This document shows, piece by piece, positions 1 through 9,133 of a stretch of 46,815 nt of DNA. This DNA comes from Firmicutes bacterium HGW-Firmicutes-11. Lineage in GTDB: Bacteria > Bacillota > Clostridia > Peptostreptococcales > Anaerovoracaceae. Where the stretch lies: positions 1 to 46,815 of the forward strand of contig PHAE01000016.1 in the NCBI GenBank assembly GCA_002840285.1, in the 5' to 3' direction. The translations under genes were made by a program, and so were the position numbers. A model generated the notes under the pieces. The model was not told the DNA's origin and did not search any database. It saw only the letters and a list, made by a program, of their open reading frames with translations. Within the stretch, counting starts at the first letter, position 1. Each line of letters starts with the position of its first letter.

Positions 1-39
1 ATGATCATCGGCGCCGTCATCGGTTACAACCGCATGTAG
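1..39 (+). CDS. Possible 3' end of a truncated gene
   Basis: Reading from base 1 the frame gives MIIGAVIGYNRM followed by TAG at 37-39. The small hydrophobic, glycine-rich string could be the C-terminal end of a membrane protein entering from the left and converging on the minus-strand gene at 66-641. There is too little sequence to identify a family, and the frame may simply be non-coding. Confidence 0.25.
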   Translation: MIIGAVIGYNRM

Positions 40-65
40 TCACTCTTTCCAGATTTTGATCTATT

Positions 66-641
66 TTACAGCGGGCAGGGGCGGTTTCCGATCCATTGCA
101 TCGCCAACAGAAAAGCGATTCCCAAAATGAGATAAAACACACCTGACATGGGAAACACTTTGGATTCAACCGCCAGGATCCTTGTCTTCAGACCCGCCAG
201 GAGTTCGGGATAGAATGCCATTTTTCTTACACTACGTAGATTCACTTCAACCGTGTTTGTATATTCGCGGAATTTGATCTCTACGCCTTCATGACCTGTC
301 AGGGTGAAGGATTCGTCGTCCTCTTCCCTGGCGATCCCCCGTGCATCCAGTTCTTCCTGCAACAGCGGAAGGAACGATTCCTTTTTGAAATTTACAACAG
401 AAAATTTCCCGGCGGAGAACCAGATGGCCCATCCTCCCAGAATAAGAAGTGCCCCTACCGACCAGGCATAGTACATTCCATATCGCAGGGTCAGCAAAAT
501 AGGCGACAGCATACAGGCGAAGACCAGCAACAGGCTGTCGAACCATCGAGGAACGATGAGTTTCTTTCCAGTGAGATACACTGCGCCGATTCCCATCAGC
601 AGTATTCCGACGATCCATCCGATCACGATTGTTGTTGGCAT
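66..641 (-). CDS. Integral membrane protein of unknown function (191 aa)
   Basis: The protein is not recognised. It has three hydrophobic segments in the first 76 residues (about 4-24, 35-53 and 58-76), a soluble charged stretch of about 80 residues (KKESFLPLLQEELDARG and onward), and a last hydrophobic helix at about 164-185. The layout is a small membrane anchor with a cytoplasmic domain between helices. The ATG at 641 sits 6 nt after AAAGGAG, which lies inside the last codons of malQ. It starts 2 nt after the malQ stop, so it is the last gene of the metG-tatD-ABC-malQ run. It ends with TAA. Confidence 0.75.
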   Translation of the reverse strand: MPTTIVIGWIVGILLMGIGAVYLTGKKLIVPRWFDSLLLVFACMLSPILLTLRYGMYYAWSVGALLILGGWAIWFSAGKFSVVNFKKESFLPLLQEELDARGIAREEDDESFTLTGHEGVEIKFREYTNTVEVNLRSVRKMAFYPELLAGLKTRILAVESKVFPMSGVFYLILGIAFLLAMQWIGNRPCPL

Positions 642-643
642 AA

Positions 644-2131
644 TTATCTCCTTTTGTATGTCACGGCCAGATCCAGGATCTCCGCTGCCATATCATCTGT
701 CAGTCTCCCGGGAAGCAAGCGCCACCGCCAGTTTCCTTCCATGGTGGATGGTGTGTTCATACGAGCTGTTTTGGAAAGTCCAAGGTAGTCCTGGACCGGG
801 ACGATGCAGAGGTCAGCAACCGATGCCATTGCGTTTCTGATGATTCTCCAGACAGGATCTTCGGTTCCGTCCAATCGAAAATAAGCTCTGGCAAACGCAG
901 ATGCTTCTTCTCCCGCTTCATTCAACCAGCCCCGTAACGTATTATTGTCGTGGGTTCCGGTGTAGACGATGCAGTTTTCCGGATAGGTATGGGGCAGGTG
1001 GCAGCAATCCGCGCCGGAATCGAAGGCAAATTGAAGCACCCGCATACCGGGGAATCCGGAATCACTCAGCAGCTGGTGCACCTCCTCAGTTAGTATTCCC
1101 AGATCCTCAGCAATAAACAGAGTCTGAGGAAATCGTTCCTTGACCCGGGACACAAAGGTCATTCCCGGTCCTTTTTTCCATTGACCGTTGATCGCGTTGG
1201 GTTCTCCATAGGGGACACTCCAGTAGCTTTCCAGACCACGAAAGTGATCGATTCGTATCGCGTCATATTTTTTTGCCGTCGCGGCGATGCGCTTCATCCA
1301 CCATTCGTATCCGTCAGCTGCCATTGTCTCCCAGTTGTATAAGGGATTTCCCCAGAGTTGGCCGGTAGCGGAAAAATAGTCCGGCGGCACACCGCCTACC
1401 TCCAGCGGTCGTCCCTCCTCATCCAATTGAAATCCTTCCGGATAGGTCCAGACATCAGCAGAATCCAGAGACACGTAGATCGGAAGGTCTCCGATCAAGT
1501 CGATGCCCCGGCGCTTGCCATAAGCCTTCAATCTGTCCCATTGATCGGAAAAAGTAAATTGCACGAATTCCTGAAACTCGATCTCCTCTGCAAGTTCGCT
1601 TCGGTACCGCATCATGGCTTCCGGTCGTCTGAGACGAATGTCCCTATCCTCCCAGTCCAGCCAGGATACCATTGAAAAATGGACCTTCAGTGCCATGAAA
1701 AGACTATAGTCCCTTAGCCAGTGGCAATTGCGCTGCCGAAACAGCAACCAGTCTTCTTTTGGATTCATTTGGTGTCGAAGAAAAGCCTTCCGCAGCAAGG
1801 GCTCCCGGTTGCTATAGAGAATTCCATAGTCTACCGTTCCCGGATCGTCGCCCCAGTCAACCGCTTCGATCTCTTCTTTATGAAGCAAGCCCTCTTCCGC
1901 CAGCAGGTCCAGATCAATAAAATAGGGGTTTCCCGCATAGCTGGAAAAGCTCTGGTAAGGAGAATCGCCAACGCTGGTCGGTCCCAGGGGCAACATCTGC
2001 CAGTACCTTTGGCCTGACCGATGGAGGAAATCGATAAATCGATATGCTTCCCTGCCCATAGTGCCAATGCCGTAGGGCGAGGGAAGTGATGTGATGTGCA
2101 GCAGTATGCCGCTGCCTCGTTTTAATTGCAA
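644..2131 (-). CDS. malQ: 4-alpha-glucanotransferase (amylomaltase)
   Basis: This GH77 enzyme transfers alpha-1,4-glucan chains between maltooligosaccharides in the cytoplasm. At 495 aa it has the usual bacterial length. The N-terminus RGSGILLHITSLPSPYGIGT is the family hallmark. The nucleophile aspartate is in AIRIDHFRG (about residue 294), the acid/base glutamate in IAEDLG (about 342), and the third carboxylate in GTHDNNT (about 394). The start is TTG at 2131, eight bases after AAAGGA; no ATG gives a family-length N-terminus. The gene follows the ABC exporter by 27 nt, and the exporter's TAG stop is in frame with this TTG. It ends with TAA. No other glycogen or maltose genes are nearby. Confidence 0.95.
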   Translation of the reverse strand: MQLKRGSGILLHITSLPSPYGIGTMGREAYRFIDFLHRSGQRYWQMLPLGPTSVGDSPYQSFSSYAGNPYFIDLDLLAEEGLLHKEEIEAVDWGDDPGTVDYGILYSNREPLLRKAFLRHQMNPKEDWLLFRQRNCHWLRDYSLFMALKVHFSMVSWLDWEDRDIRLRRPEAMMRYRSELAEEIEFQEFVQFTFSDQWDRLKAYGKRRGIDLIGDLPIYVSLDSADVWTYPEGFQLDEEGRPLEVGGVPPDYFSATGQLWGNPLYNWETMAADGYEWWMKRIAATAKKYDAIRIDHFRGLESYWSVPYGEPNAINGQWKKGPGMTFVSRVKERFPQTLFIAEDLGILTEEVHQLLSDSGFPGMRVLQFAFDSGADCCHLPHTYPENCIVYTGTHDNNTLRGWLNEAGEEASAFARAYFRLDGTEDPVWRIIRNAMASVADLCIVPVQDYLGLSKTARMNTPSTMEGNWRWRLLPGRLTDDMAAEILDLAVTYKRR

Positions 2132-2158
2132 GGAGAGTTCCTTTCTAATGTACCAGGT

Positions 2159-4015
2159 CTATTCCAATTCAAACATGCCGGTATAGAGTTGATAATATTT
2201 GCCTTTGGCAGCAAGTAGTTCTTCGTGATTTCCCCGCTCGATCACCTTGCCATGCTCCAGCACCAGAATCGCGTCAGCGTTTCTGACAGTGGACAGTCGG
2301 TGGGCAATGACGAAGACGGTCCTGCCTTCCATCAGCTGATCCATCCCCTTTTCGATGAGAGCCTCTGTTCTCGTATCGATGGAACTGGTCGCTTCGTCTA
2401 GGATCAAAACCGGTGGATCCGCCACCGCTGCACGAGCAATAGCCAGCAGCTGTCGCTGTCCTTGCGAGAGATTGGCGCCGTCTGCGGTGATCACCGTATC
2501 ATACCCTTGTGGCAAATGTTTGATGAAGAAATGGGCATTGGCCAGTTTGGCTGCCGCCACGATCGCATCATCATCCGCCGTCAGGTTTCCGTATCGTATG
2601 TTTTCCCTCACGGTCCCGGTGAAGAGATGTGTGTCCTGAAGAACCATGGCCAATGAGCGGCGAAGGTCCTGTTTTTTGATATGATTCAGCGGGATGCCAT
2701 CGTATGTGATCTTCCCTTCCGGGACGTCATAGAATCGATTGATCAGGTTGGTCACTGTGGTCTTCCCTGCGCCGGTGGATCCTACGAGAGCGATCTTTTG
2801 CCCCGGTTTCGCGAAGAGGGACACATCGTCCAGCACGGTTTTTTTGCCATCGTAACTGAAGGTGACGTCGTGAAAACGCACGTCTCCCCGCAGCGGAACG
2901 AAGTTTTCTTTACAGTCCTCCATCGGGCAGTTCCAAGCCCACCCATCCGGCGCATCCAGTTGCACCAAAGTGACCACACCGTCGTCTTCTTCCGGTGTCT
3001 CATCGATCATGGCAAAGACCCTCTCGGCCCCCGCCAGCGCATTCAACACGGAATTGAAGAGCTGGGCGACCTGAGTGATCGGATGACCAAAGGATCTGGT
3101 ATATTGAAGAAAAGAAGCGATGGTGCCGAGATCCATACTTCCTGCGATCGCTAGTCCGGCTCCGGTCACCGCGATCAGAGCATACAGGATGTAGGACAGG
3201 TTGGCCATGATGGGCATCAGCACGTTTGCAAAAGTGTGCGCTTCTGTGGCAGCGCTTCGCAAGTTTTCATTCAAAACGGAGAATTCCGCTTTCACCGAGG
3301 TCTCCCGGGTGAATACCTTGACGACCTTCTGCCCTTCGATCATTTCTTCCACATAGCCGTTGACCTTCCCGATGGCTTCCTGCTGCTTGCGGAAGTAGGT
3401 CGACGTTCGTTTGCCTATCCGTGTGATCACCAGGAACATCACGATCACCATGCCGATCACCAGAAGTGTGAGAAGCGGGCTTAGGATCAGCATCATAGTA
3501 AATACGCCGATCAGAGTGATCCCGGAGGAAATCAGCTGCGGAACTCCTTGGGACAGCATCTCCCGTAGCGTGTCGGTGTCATTGGTAAACCGACTCATCA
3601 ATTCTCCATGGGTATGGCCGTCGTGATAGGGAATAGGCAGCTTCTGCAATTTGGTGAACAGCTCCGTTCTGATTTTGTATAACGTTCCGGTGGCGATCTG
3701 TATCATCCATCGGCTGTAGGCGTACGTAGACAAGACGCCTACCATATAAACGGCGGCCATCATGCCCAGAAATGCTGCCAGACCCGACAGGTCCGGATCG
3801 GGAACGCCAATCAGAGGGATGATGTAGTTGTTGATCAAGGGTTTAAGGAAATAGGTGCCAGCCACACCGGCGCCGGCGCCGATGATGATAGCGAAAACCA
3901 CCATGATCAAACGGATCCGATACTCCATCATATACCCGAGGATTCGACCCAGTGTTTTCTTGGCATCTTTCGGCTTTTTCAATGGTCCAGTCTGTCTTGA
4001 TATTGGGCCTGCCAT
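2159..4015 (-). CDS. ABC exporter half-transporter, catalytically complete subunit
   Basis: This is a membrane-spanning domain (six helices, about residues 30-330) fused to a C-terminal nucleotide-binding domain. The NBD shows Walker A GSTGAGKTT (about 413), signature LSQGQRQ (about 518), Walker B ILDEATSSID with catalytic Glu (about 539) and switch His in IAHRLST. It pairs with the preceding gene to form a heterodimeric multidrug or lipid exporter of the YknUV/LmrCD/TmrAB type. An inserted segment before the NBD carries a CPMEDC motif. The ATG at 4015 overlaps the upstream TGA (TGATG) behind AGGGGGTGGAG; a GTG 3 nt upstream is possible. The gene ends in TAG, which is unusual context in a pyrrolysine user. 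The substrate is unknown. Confidence 0.93.
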   Translation of the reverse strand: MAGPISRQTGPLKKPKDAKKTLGRILGYMMEYRIRLIMVVFAIIIGAGAGVAGTYFLKPLINNYIIPLIGVPDPDLSGLAAFLGMMAAVYMVGVLSTYAYSRWMIQIATGTLYKIRTELFTKLQKLPIPYHDGHTHGELMSRFTNDTDTLREMLSQGVPQLISSGITLIGVFTMMLILSPLLTLLVIGMVIVMFLVITRIGKRTSTYFRKQQEAIGKVNGYVEEMIEGQKVVKVFTRETSVKAEFSVLNENLRSAATEAHTFANVLMPIMANLSYILYALIAVTGAGLAIAGSMDLGTIASFLQYTRSFGHPITQVAQLFNSVLNALAGAERVFAMIDETPEEDDGVVTLVQLDAPDGWAWNCPMEDCKENFVPLRGDVRFHDVTFSYDGKKTVLDDVSLFAKPGQKIALVGSTGAGKTTVTNLINRFYDVPEGKITYDGIPLNHIKKQDLRRSLAMVLQDTHLFTGTVRENIRYGNLTADDDAIVAAAKLANAHFFIKHLPQGYDTVITADGANLSQGQRQLLAIARAAVADPPVLILDEATSSIDTRTEALIEKGMDQLMEGRTVFVIAHRLSTVRNADAILVLEHGKVIERGNHEELLAAKGKYYQLYTGMFELE

Positions 4016-5745
4016 CACTCCACCCCCTTTTGCTGGGAATCGCAGACTTCCCGGTATATAGAGGATGTTTCCAGCAGTTCTTCGTGGGTGCCGATCCCAT
4101 CGATCCGACCTTCGTCCATAACAACGATACGGTCCGCATCCATAACCGATGCGATTCTCTGAGCGATGATGATGGTCGTGACTCCGGAAAGTCCTTTTGA
4201 AAATTCATTCCGGATCCGTCGATCGGTTGAAGTATCCACCGCGCTAGTGCTGTCATCTAGGATCAGCACTTTTGGTTTTTTGACCAAAGCTCTGGCAATG
4301 CAAAGACGTTGTTTCTGTCCGCCGGACAGATTGATTCCTCCCTGCCCCAGGCGGGTCTGAAACCCGTCAGGGAATGCGACGATAAAATCGTATGCCTGCG
4401 CTGCGCGACAGGCAGCTTCGATATCTTCTTGCGAAGCGGTTGGATCGCCCCATCGCAGGTTTTCCAATATAGTTCCGGAAAAGAGAACGTTCTTCTGCAG
4501 CACCATAGCCACAGAACCTCTCAGGGATTCAAGGGGATAGTTCTTGACGTCAACACCGCCGACCAAGACCCTGCCCTTCTGAACATCGTACAAACGCGGA
4601 ATCAACTGCACCAGGCTTGTTTTTCCTGAACCGGTGCCGCCGATGATACCAATGGTTTCTCCTGGCTGGATCGTGAGATCGATATCTTCCAGGATCATTG
4701 CCCCTTCCGCCCCGCCATACCCAAAGGAGATACCCTCAAAGGTGATGGAATTGTCCGAGACTTCTTCTTGTAGTAACGCACCTTGTGCTTCCGTGATCTC
4801 GCTGACTTCATCCAGCACTTCGATGATCCTGGTCACGGATGCTTTGGACATGACCAGACTGACAAAGATCATGCCGAACATCATAAGTGAAATCAGTATC
4901 TGTGTGACATAGCTGATGAAGCCCATGAATTCTCCGGTGAGCATCGTGCCGCCGATGATCATATTGCCACCGAACCAGGAAATCGCGATCATGCAGGCAT
5001 ACATGACCAGCTGCATCAGCGGCATGGTCACGATGACGATGCGTTCCGCCTTGCGCTGAGCATCCCGAAGCTCGCCAGCCGCCGTTCGAAACTTCTCGTT
5101 TTCGTGATCTTCCCGCACATATGCTTTGACTACCCGGATCGCGATCAGATTTTCCTGTACGATGCTGTTCATCCGGTCGACTTTTTTGAGCATCTTCTGA
5201 AACTGGGGAAACGCTTTGGACATGATGATGGCAAGGAAGAATACCATGACAGGGATGGCGACGAAAAAGACGACCGAAAGTCGCCGGTTGATCACGATCG
5301 CCATCGTTGTGGCCATGACCAGCATGATCGGCGATCGCACCAGCATGCGCAACATCATCTGAAGGACGTTTTGCGCGCTGGTGACGTCGGTGGTAAGCCG
5401 CGTGATCAACGACGCAGTGCTGAAACGGTCCACATTGGCAAAGGAAAACTCCTGGATATGGTCAAACAGACCTTGCCGCAGGTTCTTTGCAAAGCCCATG
5501 CTTGCCATCGCAGCAAAACGTCCGGCCAGCGCGCCGAAGCCAAGGGAGCAGATCGCCATCGCGACCATGAGCGCTCCGGTGCGAAGCACATAGTCCATGT
5601 CGTTTCCGGCGATACCGATGTCGATGATCCTGGCCATGAGAAAAGGAAGGAAGATTTCAAGCACAACTTCCAAAATGATTGCCAGGGGAGCAAGGACCGC
5701 ATAGATCCCATACCCTTTCAGATAGGGAAACAGTTTTTTTATCAT
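4015..5745 (-). CDS. ABC exporter half-transporter, degenerate-site subunit
   Basis: The 576-aa protein has an N-terminal six-helix domain and a C-terminal NBD: Walker A GGTGSGKTS (about 370), signature LSGGQKQRL (about 473), and Walker B ILDDSTSAVD (about 496). Here the catalytic Glu is replaced by Asp, and the switch His is Gln (IIAQRIAS). This combination is what one subunit of an asymmetric heterodimeric exporter shows: this NBD contributes the non-hydrolysing site while its partner (2159-4015) supplies the active Glu and His. The ATG overlaps the tatD stop as ATGA, so the two are translationally coupled. It ends with TGA. Confidence 0.93.
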   Translation of the reverse strand: MIKKLFPYLKGYGIYAVLAPLAIILEVVLEIFLPFLMARIIDIGIAGNDMDYVLRTGALMVAMAICSLGFGALAGRFAAMASMGFAKNLRQGLFDHIQEFSFANVDRFSTASLITRLTTDVTSAQNVLQMMLRMLVRSPIMLVMATTMAIVINRRLSVVFFVAIPVMVFFLAIIMSKAFPQFQKMLKKVDRMNSIVQENLIAIRVVKAYVREDHENEKFRTAAGELRDAQRKAERIVIVTMPLMQLVMYACMIAISWFGGNMIIGGTMLTGEFMGFISYVTQILISLMMFGMIFVSLVMSKASVTRIIEVLDEVSEITEAQGALLQEEVSDNSITFEGISFGYGGAEGAMILEDIDLTIQPGETIGIIGGTGSGKTSLVQLIPRLYDVQKGRVLVGGVDVKNYPLESLRGSVAMVLQKNVLFSGTILENLRWGDPTASQEDIEAACRAAQAYDFIVAFPDGFQTRLGQGGINLSGGQKQRLCIARALVKKPKVLILDDSTSAVDTSTDRRIRNEFSKGLSGVTTIIIAQRIASVMDADRIVVMDEGRIDGIGTHEELLETSSIYREVCDSQQKGVE

Positions 5746-6560
5746 AATATATTGAAAAACCTCTTGGCATTGTCGCAGGTGATCCTGGCGGCTTCTTCAT
5801 AGGAGATGCCTTTTATTTCTGCGACTCTTCTTGCCGTGTATTCCACATAGGGGGACATGTTCGGTTTGCCCCGGAAGGGCTCTGGTGTGAGATATGGCGC
5901 ATCGGTCTCGATCAGCAGCTGCTGGATGGGGATCGCTTCCACCACCTCCACCAGTTTCCTCGCGTTCTTGTAGGTCACCGGCCCAGCGACGGAAATCGTA
6001 GCCCCCAGCTTCCGATACTGCTCCGCTAGCTCGCGGCTTCCGGAATAGCAATGCATCAGTAGTCTGGCGTCCGGCAGACCGTCGCTTTGTTTGGGAAAAA
6101 TATCTGTGCGGGATTTGGAAAACACACCCTCTTCTTTCAGGATGTTCAAGACGTCCTGGTTGGCATCCCTGTCGTGGATCACGATGGGAAGTTTTAGCGA
6201 CAACGCCATCTGGATCTGCCTGCGAAACCAGTACTGCTGCGTGTCCCGGTCGGAGTGGTCATGATAATAATCCAGCCCGATCTCTCCGATGGCACAGACC
6301 TTTGGCTTTTTCGCAAGGCCTGCCAAAAGGGTCAGTGTCGTTTCGTCCATTTTCTTCGTGTCGTGGGGATGGCAACCAACCACCGCATAGCACCAGGGAT
6401 ACGCAGCGGCATGGGAAACCGCCGCGACGGAGCTTGCCAGGTCGAAGCCGACGTCCATTACGTAAGACACGTCGGATGCTTCGATAGCCCGAATCACTTT
6501 GTCGCGGCTTTTATCATCGTAAGTTTCATTGTTTAGGTGCGTGTGGGAATCAAATAGCAT
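5742..6560 (-). CDS. tatD: TatD family metal-dependent deoxyribonuclease
   Basis: The 272-aa protein is a TIM-barrel metallohydrolase of the amidohydrolase superfamily, with reported 3'-5' exonuclease activity and roles in DNA repair. The metal ligands are visible in order: HTH at residues 6-8, Glu in AIGEIGLDYY, His in PIVIHDRD, His in LMHCYSG and Asp in LIETDAPYL. Length is normal. The gene follows metG by 20 nt; a metG-tatD pair is widespread in Firmicutes, and supports both assignments. It overlaps the next ABC gene as ATGA and ends in TGA. Confidence 0.95.
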   Translation of the reverse strand: MLFDSHTHLNNETYDDKSRDKVIRAIEASDVSYVMDVGFDLASSVAAVSHAAAYPWCYAVVGCHPHDTKKMDETTLTLLAGLAKKPKVCAIGEIGLDYYHDHSDRDTQQYWFRRQIQMALSLKLPIVIHDRDANQDVLNILKEEGVFSKSRTDIFPKQSDGLPDARLLMHCYSGSRELAEQYRKLGATISVAGPVTYKNARKLVEVVEAIPIQQLLIETDAPYLTPEPFRGKPNMSPYVEYTARRVAEIKGISYEEAARITCDNAKRFFNIL

Positions 6561-6580
6561 GGTCGTTTCCTGGTTTCCCG

Positions 6581-8494
6581 TCAGCTGACGATTTCTCCAT
6601 CGGGGGCAATCGTAGTGACAAATTCAAAGCGCTCGCCGTTGTCAGCAAATAAAAGCATGCCCTTGGACTCCATGCCCCGCAACATTCTGGGGGCGAGATT
6701 GGCAACGACGATCACCGTCTGTCCGATCGTATCTTCCGGTTTGTGGCATTCCGCCACACCGGAGATGACCTGGCGGGTCTCGCTTCCCATTTTGATCTGG
6801 AACACCAATAATTTGTCCGCTTTCGGATGTTTCTCGCAGGACACAACTTTTCCAACGCGGAAATCCAGCTTTGCAAAGTCTTCATACTGAATCAAATCCT
6901 TGATCGGAGGATATTCTTTTTCGTCTTCTTTGGTCTCTGATAGTTTTTCCAATTCTTCCAGTTCCTTTTCAATATCAAGTCTCGGGAAAATGCCGTCGCC
7001 TTTTTTCACTACTTCGCCATCCATAGTGTCGAACACTTGGGTGTCTTCCCAAACCGGCTCCGCAAACCACAGTCCCATCTGTTTTCTGATCTTCGAGGAC
7101 GTGGTGTGCATGAATGGATAAATCAGCACTGATACGATCCGAAGGGATTCCGCCAGGTTGTGAAGCACCGTTTCCAGCCGCGGCTTGTCCGCTTCATTTC
7201 TTGCAAGGATCCACGGTGTGGTTTCATCGATGTATTTGTTGGTTCTGCGAATCAATGTCCAGATCTCTTCCAGCGCCTGGCTGAAGCTGAACCGATTCAT
7301 ATGCTCTTCCACTTTGGCTGCAGTGGACAATGCCAGATCCTTCAACTCGCTGTCGGTTCCTTCCAGCGGACCCGCCGGCGGAACGATGGAGTTGTTATAT
7401 TTTTCGATCATGGAAGCCGTCCGGCTGACCAGATTTCCAAGGTCATTGGCCAGATCCGAGTTCATTCGGTTGAGCATGACCTCGTTGGTGTAAAGGCCGT
7501 CCTGTCCGAAAGTATATTCCCTAAGCAGAAAATACTTAAGCGCATCGACGCCGTACCGTTCGATGAGTTTCACCGGATCCACGATATTGCCTCTCGACTT
7601 GGACATCTTCCCGCCTTCCAGCAGGATCCAGCCGTGACCTAATACCTTCTTCGGCAATGGCTGGTCAAGGGACATCAGCATCGCCGGCCAGATGATGGAA
7701 TGGAACCGAACGATTTCTTTTCCCACGAGATGAACATCCGCAGGCCAATACTTGTCGTATTGCTCCGGCTCATCGGGATAGCCAAGAGCGGTGACGTAAT
7801 TGGAAAGCGCATCCAACCAGACGTAGATGACATGTTTTTCGTCGATGGGCACCGGTATGCCCCAGTCAAAGGAGGAGCGGGAGACACAAAGGTCTTCCAG
7901 GCCCTGCTTTGCGAAATTCAACATTTCATTTCTTCTGCTCTCCGGCTGTAGGAATTCCGGATCGTTCTCAAAGAGATCGATCAATCGAGCTTGATAGTTG
8001 GAAAGGCGGAAAAAGTAAGCCTCTTCCTTCGCCCGTTCCACCGGCCGCCCGCAATCCGGGCAGGTTTGTTCTGTCGCCTGGGTATCGGTCCAAAAGGCCT
8101 CGCAAGGGGTGCAGTACCAGCCTTCGTATTCTCCCTTATAAATGTCGCCCTTTTCGTACATTTTCTGAAACATTGCCTGGACCCGTCGGACATGGCGGTC
8201 TTCTGTCGTTCTGATAAAATCGTCGTAGGAAATCTCCATCGTGTTCCAAAGGTCTTTGATCCCTTCGACGACCCGGTCCACGTATTCCTGCGGCGTGTTG
8301 TTGTTTTCCTTGGCGATCTTTTGGATTTTCTGCCCGTGCTCGTCGGTTCCGGTGAGGAACATCACATCATATCCGGTCAACCGCTTGAACCGTGCCATAG
8401 CGTCAGCCATCACGGTGCAATAGGTGTGTCCGATGTGCAGATTCGAGCTGGGATAATAGATCGGTGTCGAGATGTAAAATGTGTCTCTTTTCAT
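6581..8494 (-). CDS. metG: Methionyl-tRNA synthetase
   Basis: This class I synthetase charges tRNA-Met and fMet. It has the HIGH motif at residues 20-23, a four-cysteine zinc knuckle (C128, C131, C145, C148), the KMSKS loop at about 297-301, an anticodon-binding helical region, and a C-terminal EMAP/Trbp111-like tRNA-binding domain at about 535-637. The 637-aa length is typical of the Firmicute form. The ATG at 8494 has GAAGGAGAAGCGA upstream. It is the first gene of a co-directional run through tatD, the ABC exporter and malQ. No T-box leader is visible upstream. It ends with TGA. Confidence 0.97.
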   Translation of the reverse strand: MKRDTFYISTPIYYPSSNLHIGHTYCTVMADAMARFKRLTGYDVMFLTGTDEHGQKIQKIAKENNNTPQEYVDRVVEGIKDLWNTMEISYDDFIRTTEDRHVRRVQAMFQKMYEKGDIYKGEYEGWYCTPCEAFWTDTQATEQTCPDCGRPVERAKEEAYFFRLSNYQARLIDLFENDPEFLQPESRRNEMLNFAKQGLEDLCVSRSSFDWGIPVPIDEKHVIYVWLDALSNYVTALGYPDEPEQYDKYWPADVHLVGKEIVRFHSIIWPAMLMSLDQPLPKKVLGHGWILLEGGKMSKSRGNIVDPVKLIERYGVDALKYFLLREYTFGQDGLYTNEVMLNRMNSDLANDLGNLVSRTASMIEKYNNSIVPPAGPLEGTDSELKDLALSTAAKVEEHMNRFSFSQALEEIWTLIRRTNKYIDETTPWILARNEADKPRLETVLHNLAESLRIVSVLIYPFMHTTSSKIRKQMGLWFAEPVWEDTQVFDTMDGEVVKKGDGIFPRLDIEKELEELEKLSETKEDEKEYPPIKDLIQYEDFAKLDFRVGKVVSCEKHPKADKLLVFQIKMGSETRQVISGVAECHKPEDTIGQTVIVVANLAPRMLRGMESKGMLLFADNGERFEFVTTIAPDGEIVS

Positions 8495-8547
8495 ATTCGC
8501 TTCTCCTTCTGCGGCCGGCCAAATGAGAGCCGTTTCCGTGCTTACTT

Positions 8548-8576
8548 ATCATACCACAGTTGTGTCGTTTCGTACC
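8548..8576 (-). promoter_or_regulatory. Weak promoter candidate for metG
   Basis: On the minus strand an extended -10 (TGG then TATGAT, 8553-8548) lies about 55 nt before the metG ATG. The -35 position 17 bp upstream (GGTACG) is poor, so the extended -10 would have to compensate. The gap 8495-8653 shows no T-box or hairpin plus T-run. Confidence 0.35.
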
Positions 8577-8653
8577 ATCGAAATTGCTTTGTAGTGCTCC
8601 TGCCGGGCCTTCAGGCGGCGCTTGAACGCTCCAAGATCTTTTCCGCCAGCCTA

Positions 8654-9133
8654 TCAGTACCCTAAAGCTTTCAGCTGGCGGGACAAGGTGGCGAACCGCT
8701 CGCTCAATAATTCGTCGTCTTTGGTCAGCACATCCCGGAAGAGTCGAATATCTTCGTCGATCTTTTCATTACCGGTACAGACGGAAACCGTCATCGCATC
8801 ACCCTGCAGGCCGATGCGGTCCAGCACCGTCTGTTCCGTGTCATATAGCTTCGGGTAACGGTAGGCTTCCCGAAAATGCAATTGCGCCCGACAGACCAGG
8901 ATCGCCAGATCCAGTACCCGGTGGAGCGGCAACTCCTCCGACTGGCGAGACCATTTCTCTCCTGTATAACGCCAGACCTTGGCGGAAATGTCGACCTTCC
9001 CTCTGTCGTTCCATTGCGCCAGGCCGAGAGACAACCCCTTGGTGTCCGTGTCATATGCGTTGCGGCCATCGATGTTTTCGTAGTCCTCGACGACGATCAC
9101 CGGCTTATGCTTTAATGCGGTTGGCAGTTTCAT
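8654..9133 (-). CDS. Small conserved protein of unknown function (159 aa)
   Basis: I cannot assign a function. The protein is soluble, with no signal peptide or membrane helix. It starts MKLPTALKHKPVIVVEDYENIDG and has a helical middle (LDLAILVCRAQLHFREAYR) and an acidic C-terminal half. From memory it resembles the DUF6530 family, but this is uncertain. The start is well supported: GAGGAGG 7-8 nt before the ATG at 9133. The gene ends in TGA, with metG beginning 159 nt downstream. It may be monocistronic, with the AT-rich tract 9134-9529 as its upstream region. Confidence 0.75.
   Translation of the reverse strand: MKLPTALKHKPVIVVEDYENIDGRNAYDTDTKGLSLGLAQWNDRGKVDISAKVWRYTGEKWSRQSEELPLHRVLDLAILVCRAQLHFREAYRYPKLYDTEQTVLDRIGLQGDAMTVSVCTGNEKIDEDIRLFRDVLTKDDELLSERFATLSRQLKALGY

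Noticed and set aside
5104-5802. 232-codon plus-strand frame antisense to the ABC gene
   Set aside because: It is His/Asp-rich shadow sequence with no start signal.
8495-8653. T-box or other riboswitch before metG
   Set aside because: No stem I motifs, antiterminator or terminator hairpin with T-run could be found.
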